Assembly (NCBI GenBank): GCA_017550285.1
Contig: JAFZPP010000050.1
Location: 1-64,000, forward strand
Direction: 5' to 3'
From: Oscillospiraceae bacterium
GTDB taxonomy: Bacteria > Bacillota > Clostridia > Oscillospirales > Ruminococcaceae
Length of the DNA stretch: 64,000 nt
Shown here piece after piece: positions 8,173-17,042 of this stretch. The notes beneath the pieces are model-generated. The model was not told the DNA's origin. It did no database searches and saw only the letters and a list, made by a program, of their open reading frames with translations. Positions within the stretch are counted from its first letter, which is position 1. Each line of letters opens with the position of its first letter. Made by a program: the position numbers and the translations under genes.

Positions 8173-9015
8173 ATGAAATACTGGAAACAAGTCTTTTGGG
8201 CATTGCGCAAGCCGATTCTCGGGCTGATCCCGTTCACGGTGCTGCTCGGCTTTCTGATCTGGCTGCCGAACCGCGATACAGCGCCGCTCTGGAAGCCGAT
8301 GTGCTGCACCGTCGGTGCGGGACTGCTGCTGATTATCCTGCTGGTCGTGATGATCTCCGCGACGCTCAAAAAAGAGGAGCCGCTGAATGAAATCATGGCT
8401 AAAGAGGGCTACAGCGAAGCATGGCTCCAAAAGCACAGCGAAATCTATCCGACACCGGACAGATCGCAGAAACTCCGCAGAGTCGATGTGCTGAGCTATC
8501 TCGGCAGATATGACGACGCAAAAGCGCTGCTGGAGTCCATTCCGACCGCAGGCTTCAATGACGACCAGAAATATGAATATCAGAATGCGCGGCTCGATAT
8601 GCTGCTGTCGTCCGGACACTACAGTGAGGCGATTGCAGAGCTGGACCGCTGCCGCAAATTCATGGATATCTATGCGAATACCTACCGGCTGCGCGGCGCG
8701 GCATACGGCTGCAATGCGGCAGTCATCCGCGCAATCGCAGGCGATTATGAGGATTCCGAGCATTTTCTCAAAGCCGCAGAGCATGCGATTCTCGAGCAGA
8801 AGACCATGTCTCCGGTCATCGTCATGATCGCAAAGACCATGCAGCTCTATGCCCTCGGCTTTGATACACAGGCAGAGGAGCAGGCTGCAAAGACCCGTCA
8901 GGAGATCGAGACCAGTCCGGCACTCGCCAAGGATTTCCAGAAGACGCATATGATGCAGCTGCTGGAACGCGCGAAGGATGTCGCACCGGAAAACCGTCAA
9001 GAGGTGCAGGCATGA
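8173..9015 (+). CDS. Two-TM protein with helical (TPR-like) repeats
   Basis: The 280-residue protein has two TM helices near the N-terminus (about residues 18-35 and 46-68), then a cytoplasmic or external region of Leu/Ala-rich helix pairs, YLGRYDDAKALLESIP, SGHYSEAIAELDRCRK and YEDSEHFLKAAEHAI, which read as degenerate TPRs. This suggests a protein-protein scaffold. AGGAGG precedes the ATG. The stop overlaps the next start by 4 nt, and the next gene has the same two-TM-plus-helices plan, so the two probably arose by duplication and work together. No enzyme motif is seen. Confidence 0.7.
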   Translation: MKYWKQVFWALRKPILGLIPFTVLLGFLIWLPNRDTAPLWKPMCCTVGAGLLLIILLVVMISATLKKEEPLNEIMAKEGYSEAWLQKHSEIYPTPDRSQKLRRVDVLSYLGRYDDAKALLESIPTAGFNDDQKYEYQNARLDMLLSSGHYSEAIAELDRCRKFMDIYANTYRLRGAAYGCNAAVIRAIAGDYEDSEHFLKAAEHAILEQKTMSPVIVMIAKTMQLYALGFDTQAEEQAAKTRQEIETSPALAKDFQKTHMMQLLERAKDVAPENRQEVQA

Positions 9016-9998
9016 AGGAGCTGATTCGCCATATTTTCAGAGACTGTCCGAAATTTGTGCGGATTACGGTCTATATCATGTCCAGTATCCTGACCGCAGT
9101 CGGTCTGGTTTTCTTCCTTTCGCTCCTCGGCAAATCCGCCGGCCGTGCGCTGATGGTTCTCATTTATTATCTGCTGCTCGCCGCGGGCTCGGCGCTGGTT
9201 CTGATTTACGCATGGAAGCTGTATTACAAGCTGATTCATAAGCATGCATATGCAAAGCTCGACCGGCTCTATGCAGACAGCGGCTTCTGCGCGGATATGG
9301 CACAGACACTGAATGCGATTGTCCCGATGCCGAATGCCCAGGATATTGCACTGCGGATTTTCATTCTGGTGATGGGCGAGCACTATGCCGAAGCCGAAAA
9401 GGAAATCGCGCATCTCAATGAAACAACGCAGGATTCGCGCAATCTGGCGATGATTCTGACTGCAAAAATCAAGCTGTACATGATGACCGACCGCATGGAC
9501 AAGGCGGTGCGTCTGTTTGAAAATCACAGCAGCTCGCTGGAATACAACTTCGATTTGCAGCCGGATGTCCGCCCCGAATACCGCGTCTACAGCGATGATG
9601 TCTTCGAGTATTACAAGCTCGCGGCAGTGTATTCGATTCTGACGAATCATCCGGAAAACGCGGAGAATTACCGCAAGCATGCGGCATTCCGGCTCAGCAG
9701 CCGCACCGCGGGCGAATCGCAGTTCTATACCGGTCTCATGGAGCTGAACGCGCTCTATGCACGCGGCAAAACCCAAGAGGCATATGACCTCTCAAATCAG
9801 CTCTTCATGCTGACCGAGGAGATTCAGCCGCCGCTGCTGCAATCGCAGAAGAATGAGATGCGGCGCACGCTGGAGCAGGCAAAAATCTTCGCGGCACATA
9901 CCGTGATGATCGAGGAGAGCCGGCTCACCGACCGGAATCTCCCGACCGCACAGCCAGCCGGACCGACACCCGAGGAGGCAGGCTTCGCAGCGCTCTGA
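9012..9998 (+). CDS. Two-TM protein with helical repeats, partner of the preceding gene
   Basis: The 328 residues have TM helices at about 15-38 and 46-70, followed by helical repeats (AQDIALRIFILVMGEHYAEAEKEIAHLNE, DRMDKAVRLFENH, YYKLAAVYSILTNHPENAENY) of TPR-like character and a short Pro-rich tail. The ATG overlaps the upstream stop, with a GAGGTGCAGG-type ribosome site inside the upstream gene. Its position between pgk and tpiA may reflect only co-transcription. Function unknown. Confidence 0.7.
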   Translation: MKELIRHIFRDCPKFVRITVYIMSSILTAVGLVFFLSLLGKSAGRALMVLIYYLLLAAGSALVLIYAWKLYYKLIHKHAYAKLDRLYADSGFCADMAQTLNAIVPMPNAQDIALRIFILVMGEHYAEAEKEIAHLNETTQDSRNLAMILTAKIKLYMMTDRMDKAVRLFENHSSSLEYNFDLQPDVRPEYRVYSDDVFEYYKLAAVYSILTNHPENAENYRKHAAFRLSSRTAGESQFYTGLMELNALYARGKTQEAYDLSNQLFMLTEEIQPPLLQSQKNEMRRTLEQAKIFAAHTVMIEESRLTDRNLPTAQPAGPTPEEAGFAAL

Positions 9999-10070
9999 AC
10001 GCTGCATCATCCCCAATCAGCCGAATATCCGGTTTCAGACCGGAGAATATATTTTGAAGGAGTATCTGTT

Positions 10071-10847
10071 ATGAACAAGAATCTGAGAAAGGCGATTATC
10101 GCCGGCAACTGGAAAATGAACAAGACCCGTCCGGAGGCAAAGGCACTTCTGGAGGAGATCAAGCCGCTCGTTGCAAATGCAGCAGGCAAGATCGAGGTCA
10201 TCGCATGCGTGCCGTTCACGAACCTTGAGACCGCTGTCAACACGACCGCAGGCTCCAATGTCAAGGTCGGCGCGGAGAACGTCCACTTTGAGAAGTCCGG
10301 CGCATTCACCGGTGAAATCTCCGCTGATATGCTGACCGAGATGGGCGTTGAGTATGTTGTCATCGGTCACTCCGAGCGCCGCCAGTATTTCGGCGAGACC
10401 GACGAGACCGTTAACAAGCGCACCAAGGCAGCCCTCGCAGCAGGTCTGAAGCCGATTGTCTGCGTCGGTGAGCTCAAGTGGGAGCGCGAGTGCGGCATCA
10501 CGGAGGAAGTCGTCGGCAAGCAGATCAAGCTCGATCTGTGGGATGTCACCGAGGAGGAGCTCAAGAACGTTGTCATCGCATATGAGCCGGTCTGGGCAAT
10601 CGGCACCGGTCTGACCGCAACACCGGAGCAGGCTGAGGAGGTCTGCGGCTTCATCCGCGCAACCCTCGCAAAGCTCTACAATCAGGCTGCTGCGGACGCT
10701 GTCACGATTCAGTACGGCGGCTCCATGAACGCAAAGAATGCGGCTGAGCTGCTCGCAAAGCCGAACATCGACGGCGGTCTGATCGGCGGTGCTTCGCTGA
10801 AGGCTGCTGATTTCAACGTTATCGTACAGGCTGCTGTTGAGGGCTGA
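10071..10847 (+). CDS. tpiA: Triosephosphate isomerase
   Basis: The 258 residues interconvert dihydroxyacetone phosphate and glyceraldehyde 3-phosphate. The (beta/alpha)8 signatures are all present: AGNWKMNKT (active-site Asn/Lys), VIGHSERR (catalytic His), IAYEPVWAIGTG (catalytic Glu and the flexible loop) and the phosphate-binding YGGSM and GGLIGGASL. The length is normal. Codon bias matches pgk, suggesting high expression. The Shine-Dalgarno is AAGGAG, 8 nt from the ATG. Confidence 0.98.
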   Translation: MNKNLRKAIIAGNWKMNKTRPEAKALLEEIKPLVANAAGKIEVIACVPFTNLETAVNTTAGSNVKVGAENVHFEKSGAFTGEISADMLTEMGVEYVVIGHSERRQYFGETDETVNKRTKAALAAGLKPIVCVGELKWERECGITEEVVGKQIKLDLWDVTEEELKNVVIAYEPVWAIGTGLTATPEQAEEVCGFIRATLAKLYNQAAADAVTIQYGGSMNAKNAAELLAKPNIDGGLIGGASLKAADFNVIVQAAVEG

Positions 10848-10885
10848 TTCTCCGCTGTTCCGCATCTGACAAAGGAAGGCGCATT

Positions 10886-11380
10886 ATGACCGACAACGCA
10901 AAACCGATTCGCATTCTGGCACTGACAGCAATCGTGCTGCAAGCAATTTCAGCACTGTTCTTTTGCATCGTGCATCTGATTCCGGCACCGTTCCTGAATA
11001 CGTTTGGTGCCGGTCAGTATCCGGATCATCCGGAGGCATATCAGCACGCGCTGCTGTTTGTGATTCCGCTGCTGCGGATGATCGTCGTATTCATATTCGG
11101 ATATTTTCTCCGGAAGGAGAGCACCAAGCCGAGCAGCGCCGCACCGGTTCTGCTGATTCTGATTCTGGTGAGCACCGTTGTACTCGTGCTGCTCTCGATC
11201 TGCGTCAGTACGCTGACGAACGTCCTGATTTCCCGCATGTACAGCACAGCAGATATGGCAGTCGTCTCCATTCTGAATACAGTCTCCGGCTGTGCGGAGC
11301 TGATTACGGCGCCTGTCATGCCGATGCTTGCGGCTGCCGCGGGCATCAACTATTGCAAACATCGCAATGCTCTGACATAA
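10886..11380 (+). CDS. Small membrane protein, four TM segments
   Basis: The 164 residues are mostly hydrophobic, with four probable TM helices (about 10-32, 52-72, 82-110 and 128-155) and short polar loops. I do not recognise a family. AAGGAAGG precedes the ATG. It follows tpiA by 38 nt and precedes a bidirectional terminator, so it is probably the last gene of the pgk-tpiA run. Confidence 0.7.
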   Translation: MTDNAKPIRILALTAIVLQAISALFFCIVHLIPAPFLNTFGAGQYPDHPEAYQHALLFVIPLLRMIVVFIFGYFLRKESTKPSSAAPVLLILILVSTVVLVLLSICVSTLTNVLISRMYSTADMAVVSILNTVSGCAELITAPVMPMLAAAAGINYCKHRNALT

Positions 11381-11388
11381 TGCATCAT

Positions 11389-11436
11389 AAAAAAGCAGCC
11401 GCAGAACCGGAAATTCCCGATTCTGCGGCTGTTTTT
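11389..11436. terminator. Bidirectional terminator
   Basis: A perfect 11-bp stem (cagccgcagaa with ttctgcggctg, 14-nt loop) is flanked by A6 and T5. It ends transcripts from both sides, where the plus-strand glycolytic run meets the minus-strand PASTA gene. Confidence 0.9.
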
Positions 11437-11444
11437 ATGTCCTG

Positions 11445-13523
11445 TTACTGCACGGCTTTGAATGCGCCTGCAATGTCCTCACTGAGCGTCTCATAGCTCT
11501 TTTTGTCAAAATCTAAGCGGTAGGTTCCGATGGCTGCCTCCTTGCCGTTTTCATCGTTGTACAGAACTGCAACCATTTCGGCTGTATCAATCCCCTCAAT
11601 CATGAGCGAGGTGACGCCGGCTGCATATTCCGGATCGAACTGGCCGCCGACTGCTTTTGCAACACCGCCCTCATAAAGGCCGATATGGTATTTTCCGGAA
11701 ATATTAGCCGGAATATTGAAGGAAATGCGAACCGCCTCCTGCTTATGACCGGAGGAAACCGTCAGCGTGACAAGCGTATTCTCATCCGGCACAGTCCCAG
11801 GGTCAACATCCTGTGCAATGACCGTTCCTGCCTGCGCATCGTCATCGACGACCTTCTTTGTATTCGGAATTTTCAAAGCATTTGCGGTTGTCTCAGCCAG
11901 CTCCCACTGCATCCCGACGAATTGCGGCACCAGTATGCCCTCATATCCTGCACCGGTCGAAACCGTCAGCTCGATCACCGAGCCCTCGCCAACCTCCTCA
12001 GTCGGCTGCACACTCTGTTTCAGAACAGTACCCTTCTCTGCCTCGTCAAAAATTTGCTTCTTCACAAGCTCCAGATTCAGACTGTCGGCAATGTTCTTTG
12101 CCGTATCCCAGTCCATATTGACGAAATTCGGAACAGGGACAGTATCGGGATTCTTGCCGAGGCTGACTGTCACTCTGACATACGAACCGGGTTCTATTTC
12201 CACCGGTCCCTCCGGATCGGTGGAGATCACCCTGCCCTTTTCCACTTCCGAGCTATAGGCGGAGCGCTTGTCTGCATAGAGCCCGAGCCCGATGATCGTC
12301 GATTTTGCCGTCTCAAATTCCCAGTCGGTCACATCCGGCATAAGCACCTTTTTGTTTCCGAGCGAAACCTTGACATGCATGGTCGTTCCGGTTGAGACCA
12401 GTCCTTCTGCCGGAATATCCTGATCGAAGATTCTGTTCTCTTCATATCCGGAATACTCGAAGCTGTCCGCAATGATCTGGATCCGGTCGCCGTACATCTC
12501 CGCCGCTTCGTTGTAGTCCATACCGATGAGCTCCGGAACGCGAATACTGTCCTTCTGTTCGGCAGGGATCTCAAATTCGACCGGTTCAAAGCTGTCACTC
12601 ACGGTGCTGTCCTTATTCAGATTGACAAACTTGTATTTGCCGGGTTTCTGTCTCTGATAAGCAAAGACCACATAAACCGTTTGCTGCGGTGCAAGCGGCG
12701 TATCCAGCTCATACACACTTGCACGGTTCACCATTATTTTTTTCTTGCCGTCCATGACAGCAAACTCCGAGTGGTACGTGAATGCTTTGTTGGTCGGGTT
12801 TTTGAGCTTCACTGTGACTTCCGTCTCATTCGCACCCATGACCTCCATATACGGTTGATCATGTTCATCATACTCGTGTCTGACCGTAGGGATCCTGAAC
12901 TCGACAGGTTCAAAGCTGTCGCTCACGCTGCCGTCCTTATTCAGATTGACAAACTTGTATGTGCCGTCATCCAGAAATTCATAAGAGAAACCTTCGCCGT
13001 TCGTTTGTTTCGGGACATAATGCGATTCAGGCGGCGAACCCAAATAATTAACGGGGATAATCCGGTCACCGTCCAGTATCGCGAATTCCGGATTGATTGA
13101 GAAATCTTTGTCGGTCGGATTTCTCAGTCTGACGGAGATTTCTGTTGAACTCGCTTCCATGACAGTCATATACGGGTGATCCGGTTCCTCAAAAATCGGT
13201 GCACCCTGTGAAGCAGATGTCATCTCTGAGTCGGAGATCATCTGCGAACCGGATGTGATGCCGGCTGCATCCTGCTTCATTTTGTGAACACCGAAAATAA
13301 TTGCCGCGTTCAGCCCGACGCAGAGTGCAACCGCAGCCGCAGCAGTGCCCATATTGATGCGGAACGGCTTTTTCTTTGTCTGCGTGATCGGTTGTGTTAC
13401 TGTTGTATCCATATGTTTTTCATCCTTTGCACGTCCGGTATTGCGTGAATCCGGCAGCGCATATTTGTGGACGGTCTCCTCGGAGAGCTCTCCGACCGCG
13501 TCCAGCAGATCGTGATTGTTCAC
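11445..13523 (-). CDS. PASTA-domain membrane protein, putative anti-sigma factor (module 2)
   Basis: The 692 residues begin at a GTG preceded by AAGGAGG and overlapping the sigma stop by 4 nt. The N-terminus MNNHDLLDAVGELSEETVHKYA matches the other sigma partners. One TM helix is at 57-79. Outside lie two about 100-residue beta repeats (115-212 and 222-320, both ending KFVNLNKDxxVSDSFEPVEF), then four PASTA domains (about 327-388, 392-456, 462-523, 529-592) and a tail (VRISFNIP onwards) like that after PASTA repeats in Firmicutes Ser/Thr kinases. PASTA domains bind muropeptides and beta-lactams. No kinase domain is present, so I infer a cell-wall sensor controlling the coupled sigma factor. 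Confidence 0.85.
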   Translation of the reverse strand: MNNHDLLDAVGELSEETVHKYALPDSRNTGRAKDEKHMDTTVTQPITQTKKKPFRINMGTAAAAVALCVGLNAAIIFGVHKMKQDAAGITSGSQMISDSEMTSASQGAPIFEEPDHPYMTVMEASSTEISVRLRNPTDKDFSINPEFAILDGDRIIPVNYLGSPPESHYVPKQTNGEGFSYEFLDDGTYKFVNLNKDGSVSDSFEPVEFRIPTVRHEYDEHDQPYMEVMGANETEVTVKLKNPTNKAFTYHSEFAVMDGKKKIMVNRASVYELDTPLAPQQTVYVVFAYQRQKPGKYKFVNLNKDSTVSDSFEPVEFEIPAEQKDSIRVPELIGMDYNEAAEMYGDRIQIIADSFEYSGYEENRIFDQDIPAEGLVSTGTTMHVKVSLGNKKVLMPDVTDWEFETAKSTIIGLGLYADKRSAYSSEVEKGRVISTDPEGPVEIEPGSYVRVTVSLGKNPDTVPVPNFVNMDWDTAKNIADSLNLELVKKQIFDEAEKGTVLKQSVQPTEEVGEGSVIELTVSTGAGYEGILVPQFVGMQWELAETTANALKIPNTKKVVDDDAQAGTVIAQDVDPGTVPDENTLVTLTVSSGHKQEAVRISFNIPANISGKYHIGLYEGGVAKAVGGQFDPEYAAGVTSLMIEGIDTAEMVAVLYNDENGKEAAIGTYRLDFDKKSYETLSEDIAGAFKAVQ

Positions 13524-14086
13524 AGCAATTCCTCCTTTTCAAGATATGTATGCAGCTTGTCGCGTGTCCGCCGCAGTGTGCTCCGAACCGTATTTTCGCT
13601 GACGGCAAGCTCTGCTGCAATCTCCCCCGGCTCCAGCATGGTAAAATAGCGCCGCATGAAGATCTGCGCATGCTGTCGGGGGAGTGAAGCGAGGAACGAT
13701 TCCAGAGCGTCCGTGAGTGCCATGCGGTCGAGCACCTGCTCCGTATCGGACTGTGAGGGGATGCATTCGGAAAGCTCCTCGAGCACAGCCGGAACCTCGC
13801 CGCCGCCGCGTTTTTGCGCATGCTCCTCCGCATAGCGGTTGAGTGCAAGATTGCGCGTCAGCTTTGCCAAGAATGCCGAAAAGAATTTCGGCTTCTTCGG
13901 CGGGATGCTGTTCCACGCTTTCAGCAGCGCATCATTGACGCATTCCTCGGCGTCGCGGCTGTCGTGCAGGATGTGCACGGCAATCGTTTGCAGCAGCCCG
14001 CCGTACGCACGGTCTGCCTCTGCGATGCCCTGCTCATTGCGCTGCTCAAACAGTGCGATCATGGCATTGTCGTTCACGGTTTCCAC
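13520..14086 (-). CDS. ECF-type RNA polymerase sigma factor (module 2)
   Basis: The 188 residues start with GTG. Region 2 is at about 15-95 (DAEECVNDALLKAWNSIPPKKPKFFSAFLAKLTRNLALN) and region 4 at 125-185 (IFMRRYFTMLEPGEIAAELAVSENTVRSTLRRTRDKL). It is paralogous to the sigma genes at 5227 and 43356. The C-terminal LEKEELL codons contain AAGGAGG, the ribosome site of the PASTA gene. Two promoters precede it: an ECF-like box pair and a sigma-A pair, which suggests a basal level plus autoinduction. Confidence 0.92.
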   Translation of the reverse strand: METVNDNAMIALFEQRNEQGIAEADRAYGGLLQTIAVHILHDSRDAEECVNDALLKAWNSIPPKKPKFFSAFLAKLTRNLALNRYAEEHAQKRGGGEVPAVLEELSECIPSQSDTEQVLDRMALTDALESFLASLPRQHAQIFMRRYFTMLEPGEIAAELAVSENTVRSTLRRTRDKLHTYLEKEELL

Positions 14087-14112
14087 CGTCCTTTCATGTT
14101 CCTCTGCCTATT

Positions 14113-14142
14113 ATGACAGAAAACAAGCTCGAAATTGTGCAA
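14113..14142 (-). promoter_or_regulatory. Candidate ECF-type promoter, sigma module 2
   Basis: On the minus strand, TTGCAC, 17 nt, CTGTCAT, ending 26 nt before the GTG start. The -10-like TTCTGTC box and the spacing match the two other ECF genes; the -35 is less similar. Confidence 0.5.
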
Positions 14143-14156
14143 GGGATGCAATCAAA

Positions 14157-14185
14157 ATTTTATCATGATTTTTCATGTATGTCAA
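14157..14185 (-). promoter_or_regulatory. Sigma-A promoter, sigma module 2
   Basis: On the minus strand, TTGACA, 17 nt, TAAAAT, upstream of the ECF-type box. Confidence 0.6.
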
Positions 14186-14258
14186 GCGCGCTGTTCACAG
14201 CAGCTTCACTTTAGCACATAAAAACTTTAACGCGCGAAATCTTTGTGCAAATTGCCTA

Positions 14259-14287
14259 TTGCAATTCGGGGCGCTTTGTGCTATAAT
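14259..14287 (+). promoter_or_regulatory. Promoter of a short transcript
   Basis: TTGCAA, 17 nt, TATAAT with an upstream TG (extended -10). It points into the 435-bp gap between divergent gene groups, with the terminator 14473-14513 about 180 nt downstream. Confidence 0.65.
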
Positions 14288-14322
14288 CATAATATCACAA
14301 GAGGAAGGAAGCGTCGATTGCC

Positions 14323-14427
14323 ATGTACAGCGGCAGATTGTTTGAAGCTGAATACCGATTTTACGGCTTTATCCGGTATTACGATAAGGTCTCTTTGGCT
14401 TTGGCTGAAAACATTTGCGCAGCATAA
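14323..14427 (+). CDS. Possible 34-residue small protein
   Basis: ATG to TAA, 34 codons, rich in Tyr, Phe and Arg at the start and Ala/Leu at the end (MYSGRLFEAEY ... ALAENICAA). GAGGAAGG lies 13 nt upstream, a long spacing. It lies inside a short unit with its own promoter and terminator. I do not recognise it, and it may not be translated. Confidence 0.35.
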   Translation: MYSGRLFEAEYRFYGFIRYYDKVSLALAENICAA

Positions 14428-14472
14428 GGATTTCTGCGGCATGCCGCATCCGGTCTTTATATCTGAAAACGC

Positions 14473-14513
14473 AAAGCGCTTACAGCTGAAAGTCAAAGCT
14501 GTAAGCGCTTTTT
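14473..14513. terminator. Bidirectional terminator, 15-bp stem
   Basis: Perfect arms 14473-14487 and 14497-14511 (aaagcgcttacagct and its complement), with T-runs on the plus strand and an A-rich flank giving U's on the minus strand. It ends both the small transcript and the symporter gene. Confidence 0.9.
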
Positions 14514-14521
14514 ATGCGGTA

Positions 14522-15895
14522 TCAGATCTCCGTGACGAAGGGCGTCAGCAGAATGATGATCATGCAGACCGGACAGACATACCGCAGCATCACCGAAAGC
14601 AGCATCCGTGCGCGGAATGACTTCTGGCTCACGAGCACCTCATCCTCGACGTATTCCGGCTTCACAACCCAGCCGATCAGTATGCAGGTCAGCAGCGCGA
14701 CAACCGGCATCATAATATTATTGCTGATGAAATCGAAGAAATCGAGGAACTGCATCCCGATCAGCCGGACATTGCTCCATGTGCTGTAGCCCAGAACGGA
14801 GAGCATGCCGAGCAGCAGACAGCAGAGCACCGTAATGATGCAGGCAGGGATGCGCTTCAAGCCGAATTTCTCCATGATGATCGAGACAACGGTTTCCATG
14901 AGCGAGATCGACGAGGTCATGGCGGCAAGTGCAACCAGCACGAAGAATACCGCACCGACGACCTGTCCGCCCGTCATCGAGCCAAAGACATTCGGCAGCG
15001 TAATGAACATCAGGCTCGGACCGGCATTCAGTGCATTTGTATCGCCGCCGGAGAAAACGAACACCGCCGGTACGATAATCAGTCCGGCGAGAATCGCAAT
15101 GCCGGTATCGAAAATCTCGATCTGCCGCACCGATTGCTCAAGGGAATCCTCCTTGCGCATGTAGGAGCCGTAGGTTACCATAATGCCCATGGCAAGCGAC
15201 ATCGAATAGAAAAGCTGTCCCATTGCCGCGGCAACGGTTTTCAGCAGCTTTTCCGCAGTAAAGCCCTCGAGATTCGGCAGCAGATAGTATTTGACGCCTG
15301 CTGCGGCGCCGTCGAGCGTCAAGGTATAGACTGCAATGCCGATTGTCAGCAGGACAAGCACCGGCATCATGAATTTGCTGATGCGCTCGATGCCCTTCTG
15401 CACGCCGAGCATCACAACCAGTGCAGTCACCAGCAGGAAGATCAGAAAGCAGACCGTCGGCTGACCGGCACGCCCGATGAAGCTCGAAAAGAATGCGCCG
15501 TCTCCGCCGGCAGTGCTGCCCTGTCCTGTCACAAAGGTCAGCAGATATTTCAGCACCCAGCCGCCGATCACACAGTAATAAGGCGTGATGATGACCGGCA
15601 CAAATGCCGCAAGCCAGCAGAGCGGTGAGAACTTTTTGCTGATATCGGCATATGCGCCGATTACGCTCTTTCCGGTCTTTCTGCCGATTGCAATTTCCGT
15701 GATCATCAGCGAGAAGCCGAAAGTCACGGCGAGAATCAGATAAATCAGCAGGAAAATGCCGCCGCCGTATTTGGCTGCCAGATACGGAAAGCGCCAGATA
15801 TTGCCCAGCCCGACCGCGGAACCTGCGGCTGCAAGGATGAAGCCGAGCTTTGAGCCGAAGCCGGATTTCTGCGCTGTTTCGTGATTCGTTTCCAT
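14522..15895 (-). CDS. Sodium:neurotransmitter symporter (SNF/NSS) family transporter
   Basis: The 457 residues have 11-12 hydrophobic segments. The N-terminal GFGSKLGFILAAAGSAVGLGNIWRFPYLAAKYGGG is the LeuT-fold TM1 signature, with the unwound GSAVGLGN sodium/substrate site. It probably imports an amino acid with Na+ (Trp/Tyr transporter TnaT and MhsT are in this family); the aromatic pathway next door makes an aromatic substrate plausible but unproven. I chose the ATG at 15895, preceded by AGGACGGGG, rather than a TTG 14 codons upstream. Confidence 0.9.
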   Translation of the reverse strand: METNHETAQKSGFGSKLGFILAAAGSAVGLGNIWRFPYLAAKYGGGIFLLIYLILAVTFGFSLMITEIAIGRKTGKSVIGAYADISKKFSPLCWLAAFVPVIITPYYCVIGGWVLKYLLTFVTGQGSTAGGDGAFFSSFIGRAGQPTVCFLIFLLVTALVVMLGVQKGIERISKFMMPVLVLLTIGIAVYTLTLDGAAAGVKYYLLPNLEGFTAEKLLKTVAAAMGQLFYSMSLAMGIMVTYGSYMRKEDSLEQSVRQIEIFDTGIAILAGLIIVPAVFVFSGGDTNALNAGPSLMFITLPNVFGSMTGGQVVGAVFFVLVALAAMTSSISLMETVVSIIMEKFGLKRIPACIITVLCCLLLGMLSVLGYSTWSNVRLIGMQFLDFFDFISNNIMMPVVALLTCILIGWVVKPEYVEDEVLVSQKSFRARMLLSVMLRYVCPVCMIIILLTPFVTEI

Positions 15896-15955
15896 GATTA
15901 CCCCGTCCTGTTCTGTTGATTTCTGAACGCGCCGCAATCAGGCGCATACGCTTAT

Positions 15956-15984
15956 ATCATATCCGATTTTTCCGGTTTCGTCAA
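15956..15984 (-). promoter_or_regulatory. Promoter of the SNF symporter
   Basis: On the minus strand, TTGACG, 17 nt, TATGAT, about 60 nt before the chosen start. Confidence 0.65.
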
Positions 15985-16030
15985 GTGAAAACCGCGATTT
16001 TCAGCATATTTTGAAAGGAAGTTTCTATTT

Positions 16031-17032
16031 ATGATCGTCGTACTGAAACAAAATCCGAATCAGGCACAGCTCGAAAGCCTGATCGCATGGCTCGAGGAGA
16101 AGCAAATCAGCGTCAATAAGAGCGTCGGTACATCCCACACGATTCTCGGTCTTGTCGGTGATACCGCTGCGATTGACCCTGACCTGATTTCCGCACTCGA
16201 AATCGTCGAGGACGTCAAGCGCGTGCAGGAGCCCTATAAGCATGCGAACAAAAAGTTTCATCCGGAGCCGACGGTCATCCGTGTCCGCGACACACAGATC
16301 GGCGGCGGCACGCTGACCCTCATGGCAGGTCCGTGCTCGGTCGAGAGTGAGGAGCAGATCGTCGGCATTGCAAAGCAGGTCAAGGCAAGCGGCGCAACGG
16401 TACTCCGCGGCGGCGCATTCAAGCCGCGCACCTCGCCCTATTCCTTCCAGGGCATGGGACTCGAGGGGCTGGAGCTGCTGAAAGTCGCGCGGGAGGAGAC
16501 CGGTCTGCCGATTGTCACGGAGATCATGGATATCGAGCATCTGCCTGCATTCAAGGATGTCGATATCATTCAGGTCGGCGCGCGCAATATGCAGAATTTC
16601 TCGCTGCTCAAGGAGCTCGGTCATCAGGAAAAGCCGGTGCTTTTGAAGCGCGGTCTCTCCGCAACCTATGAGGAATGGCTCATGAGCGCCGAATACATCA
16701 TGTCCGGCGGCAATCACAATGTCATTCTCTGCGAGCGCGGCATCCGTACCTTCGAGACCTATACGCGCAATATTCTTGATATCGGCGCGGTGACGGTGCT
16801 CAAGCATCTGACGCATCTGCCGATCATCGTCGATCCGTCCCATGCCTGCGGCAAAGCGTGGATGGTGCCGAAAATTGCACCGGCAGCAGTCGCGGCAGGC
16901 GCAGACGGTCTGATTATTGAAGTGCATAACGATCCGGAGCATGCGGTCTGTGACGGTCCGCAGTCGATCAAGCCGGAGGCATTCGATACGCTCGCCAAGA
17001 AGCTGCATGCGCTGCATGACTTCATGCAGTAA
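16031..17032 (+). CDS. aroF: 3-deoxy-7-phosphoheptulonate synthase (DAHP synthase)
   Basis: The 333 residues catalyse the first shikimate step, phosphoenolpyruvate + erythrose 4-phosphate to DAHP. Residues 1-75 form a ferredoxin-like regulatory domain, as in Thermotoga-type enzymes. The barrel follows, with [45 protein letters not shown] and DPSHACGK. This is the AroA-II-like (KDO8PS-related) class rather than the E. coli AroG type. The N-terminal domain suggests feedback control by Phe or Tyr. It is the first gene of the aromatic locus, with no T-box in the short leader. Confidence 0.95.
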   Translation: MIVVLKQNPNQAQLESLIAWLEEKQISVNKSVGTSHTILGLVGDTAAIDPDLISALEIVEDVKRVQEPYKHANKKFHPEPTVIRVRDTQIGGGTLTLMAGPCSVESEEQIVGIAKQVKASGATVLRGGAFKPRTSPYSFQGMGLEGLELLKVAREETGLPIVTEIMDIEHLPAFKDVDIIQVGARNMQNFSLLKELGHQEKPVLLKRGLSATYEEWLMSAEYIMSGGNHNVILCERGIRTFETYTRNILDIGAVTVLKHLTHLPIIVDPSHACGKAWMVPKIAPAAVAAGADGLIIEVHNDPEHAVCDGPQSIKPEAFDTLAKKLHALHDFMQ

Positions 17033-17042
17033 GGAGGGCATC

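Larger units (their letters stand above)
14294..14513 (+). ncRNA. Possible small RNA or small-peptide mRNA, about 220 nt
   Basis: A good promoter upstream and a perfect 15-bp terminator downstream define a short transcription unit with no large gene. It contains a 34-codon frame (14323-14427) with an aggaagg site upstream. It could be a regulatory RNA, a small-protein mRNA or both. Confidence 0.5.

Noticed and set aside
6660-8396. Long minus-strand open frame opposite pgk
   Set aside because: A shadow of the pgk codon bias; the translated sequence has no domain and runs through the pgk promoter and terminator.
15985-16030. T-box or attenuator before aroF
   Set aside because: The leader is too short and lacks the T-box consensus or a terminator/antiterminator pair.
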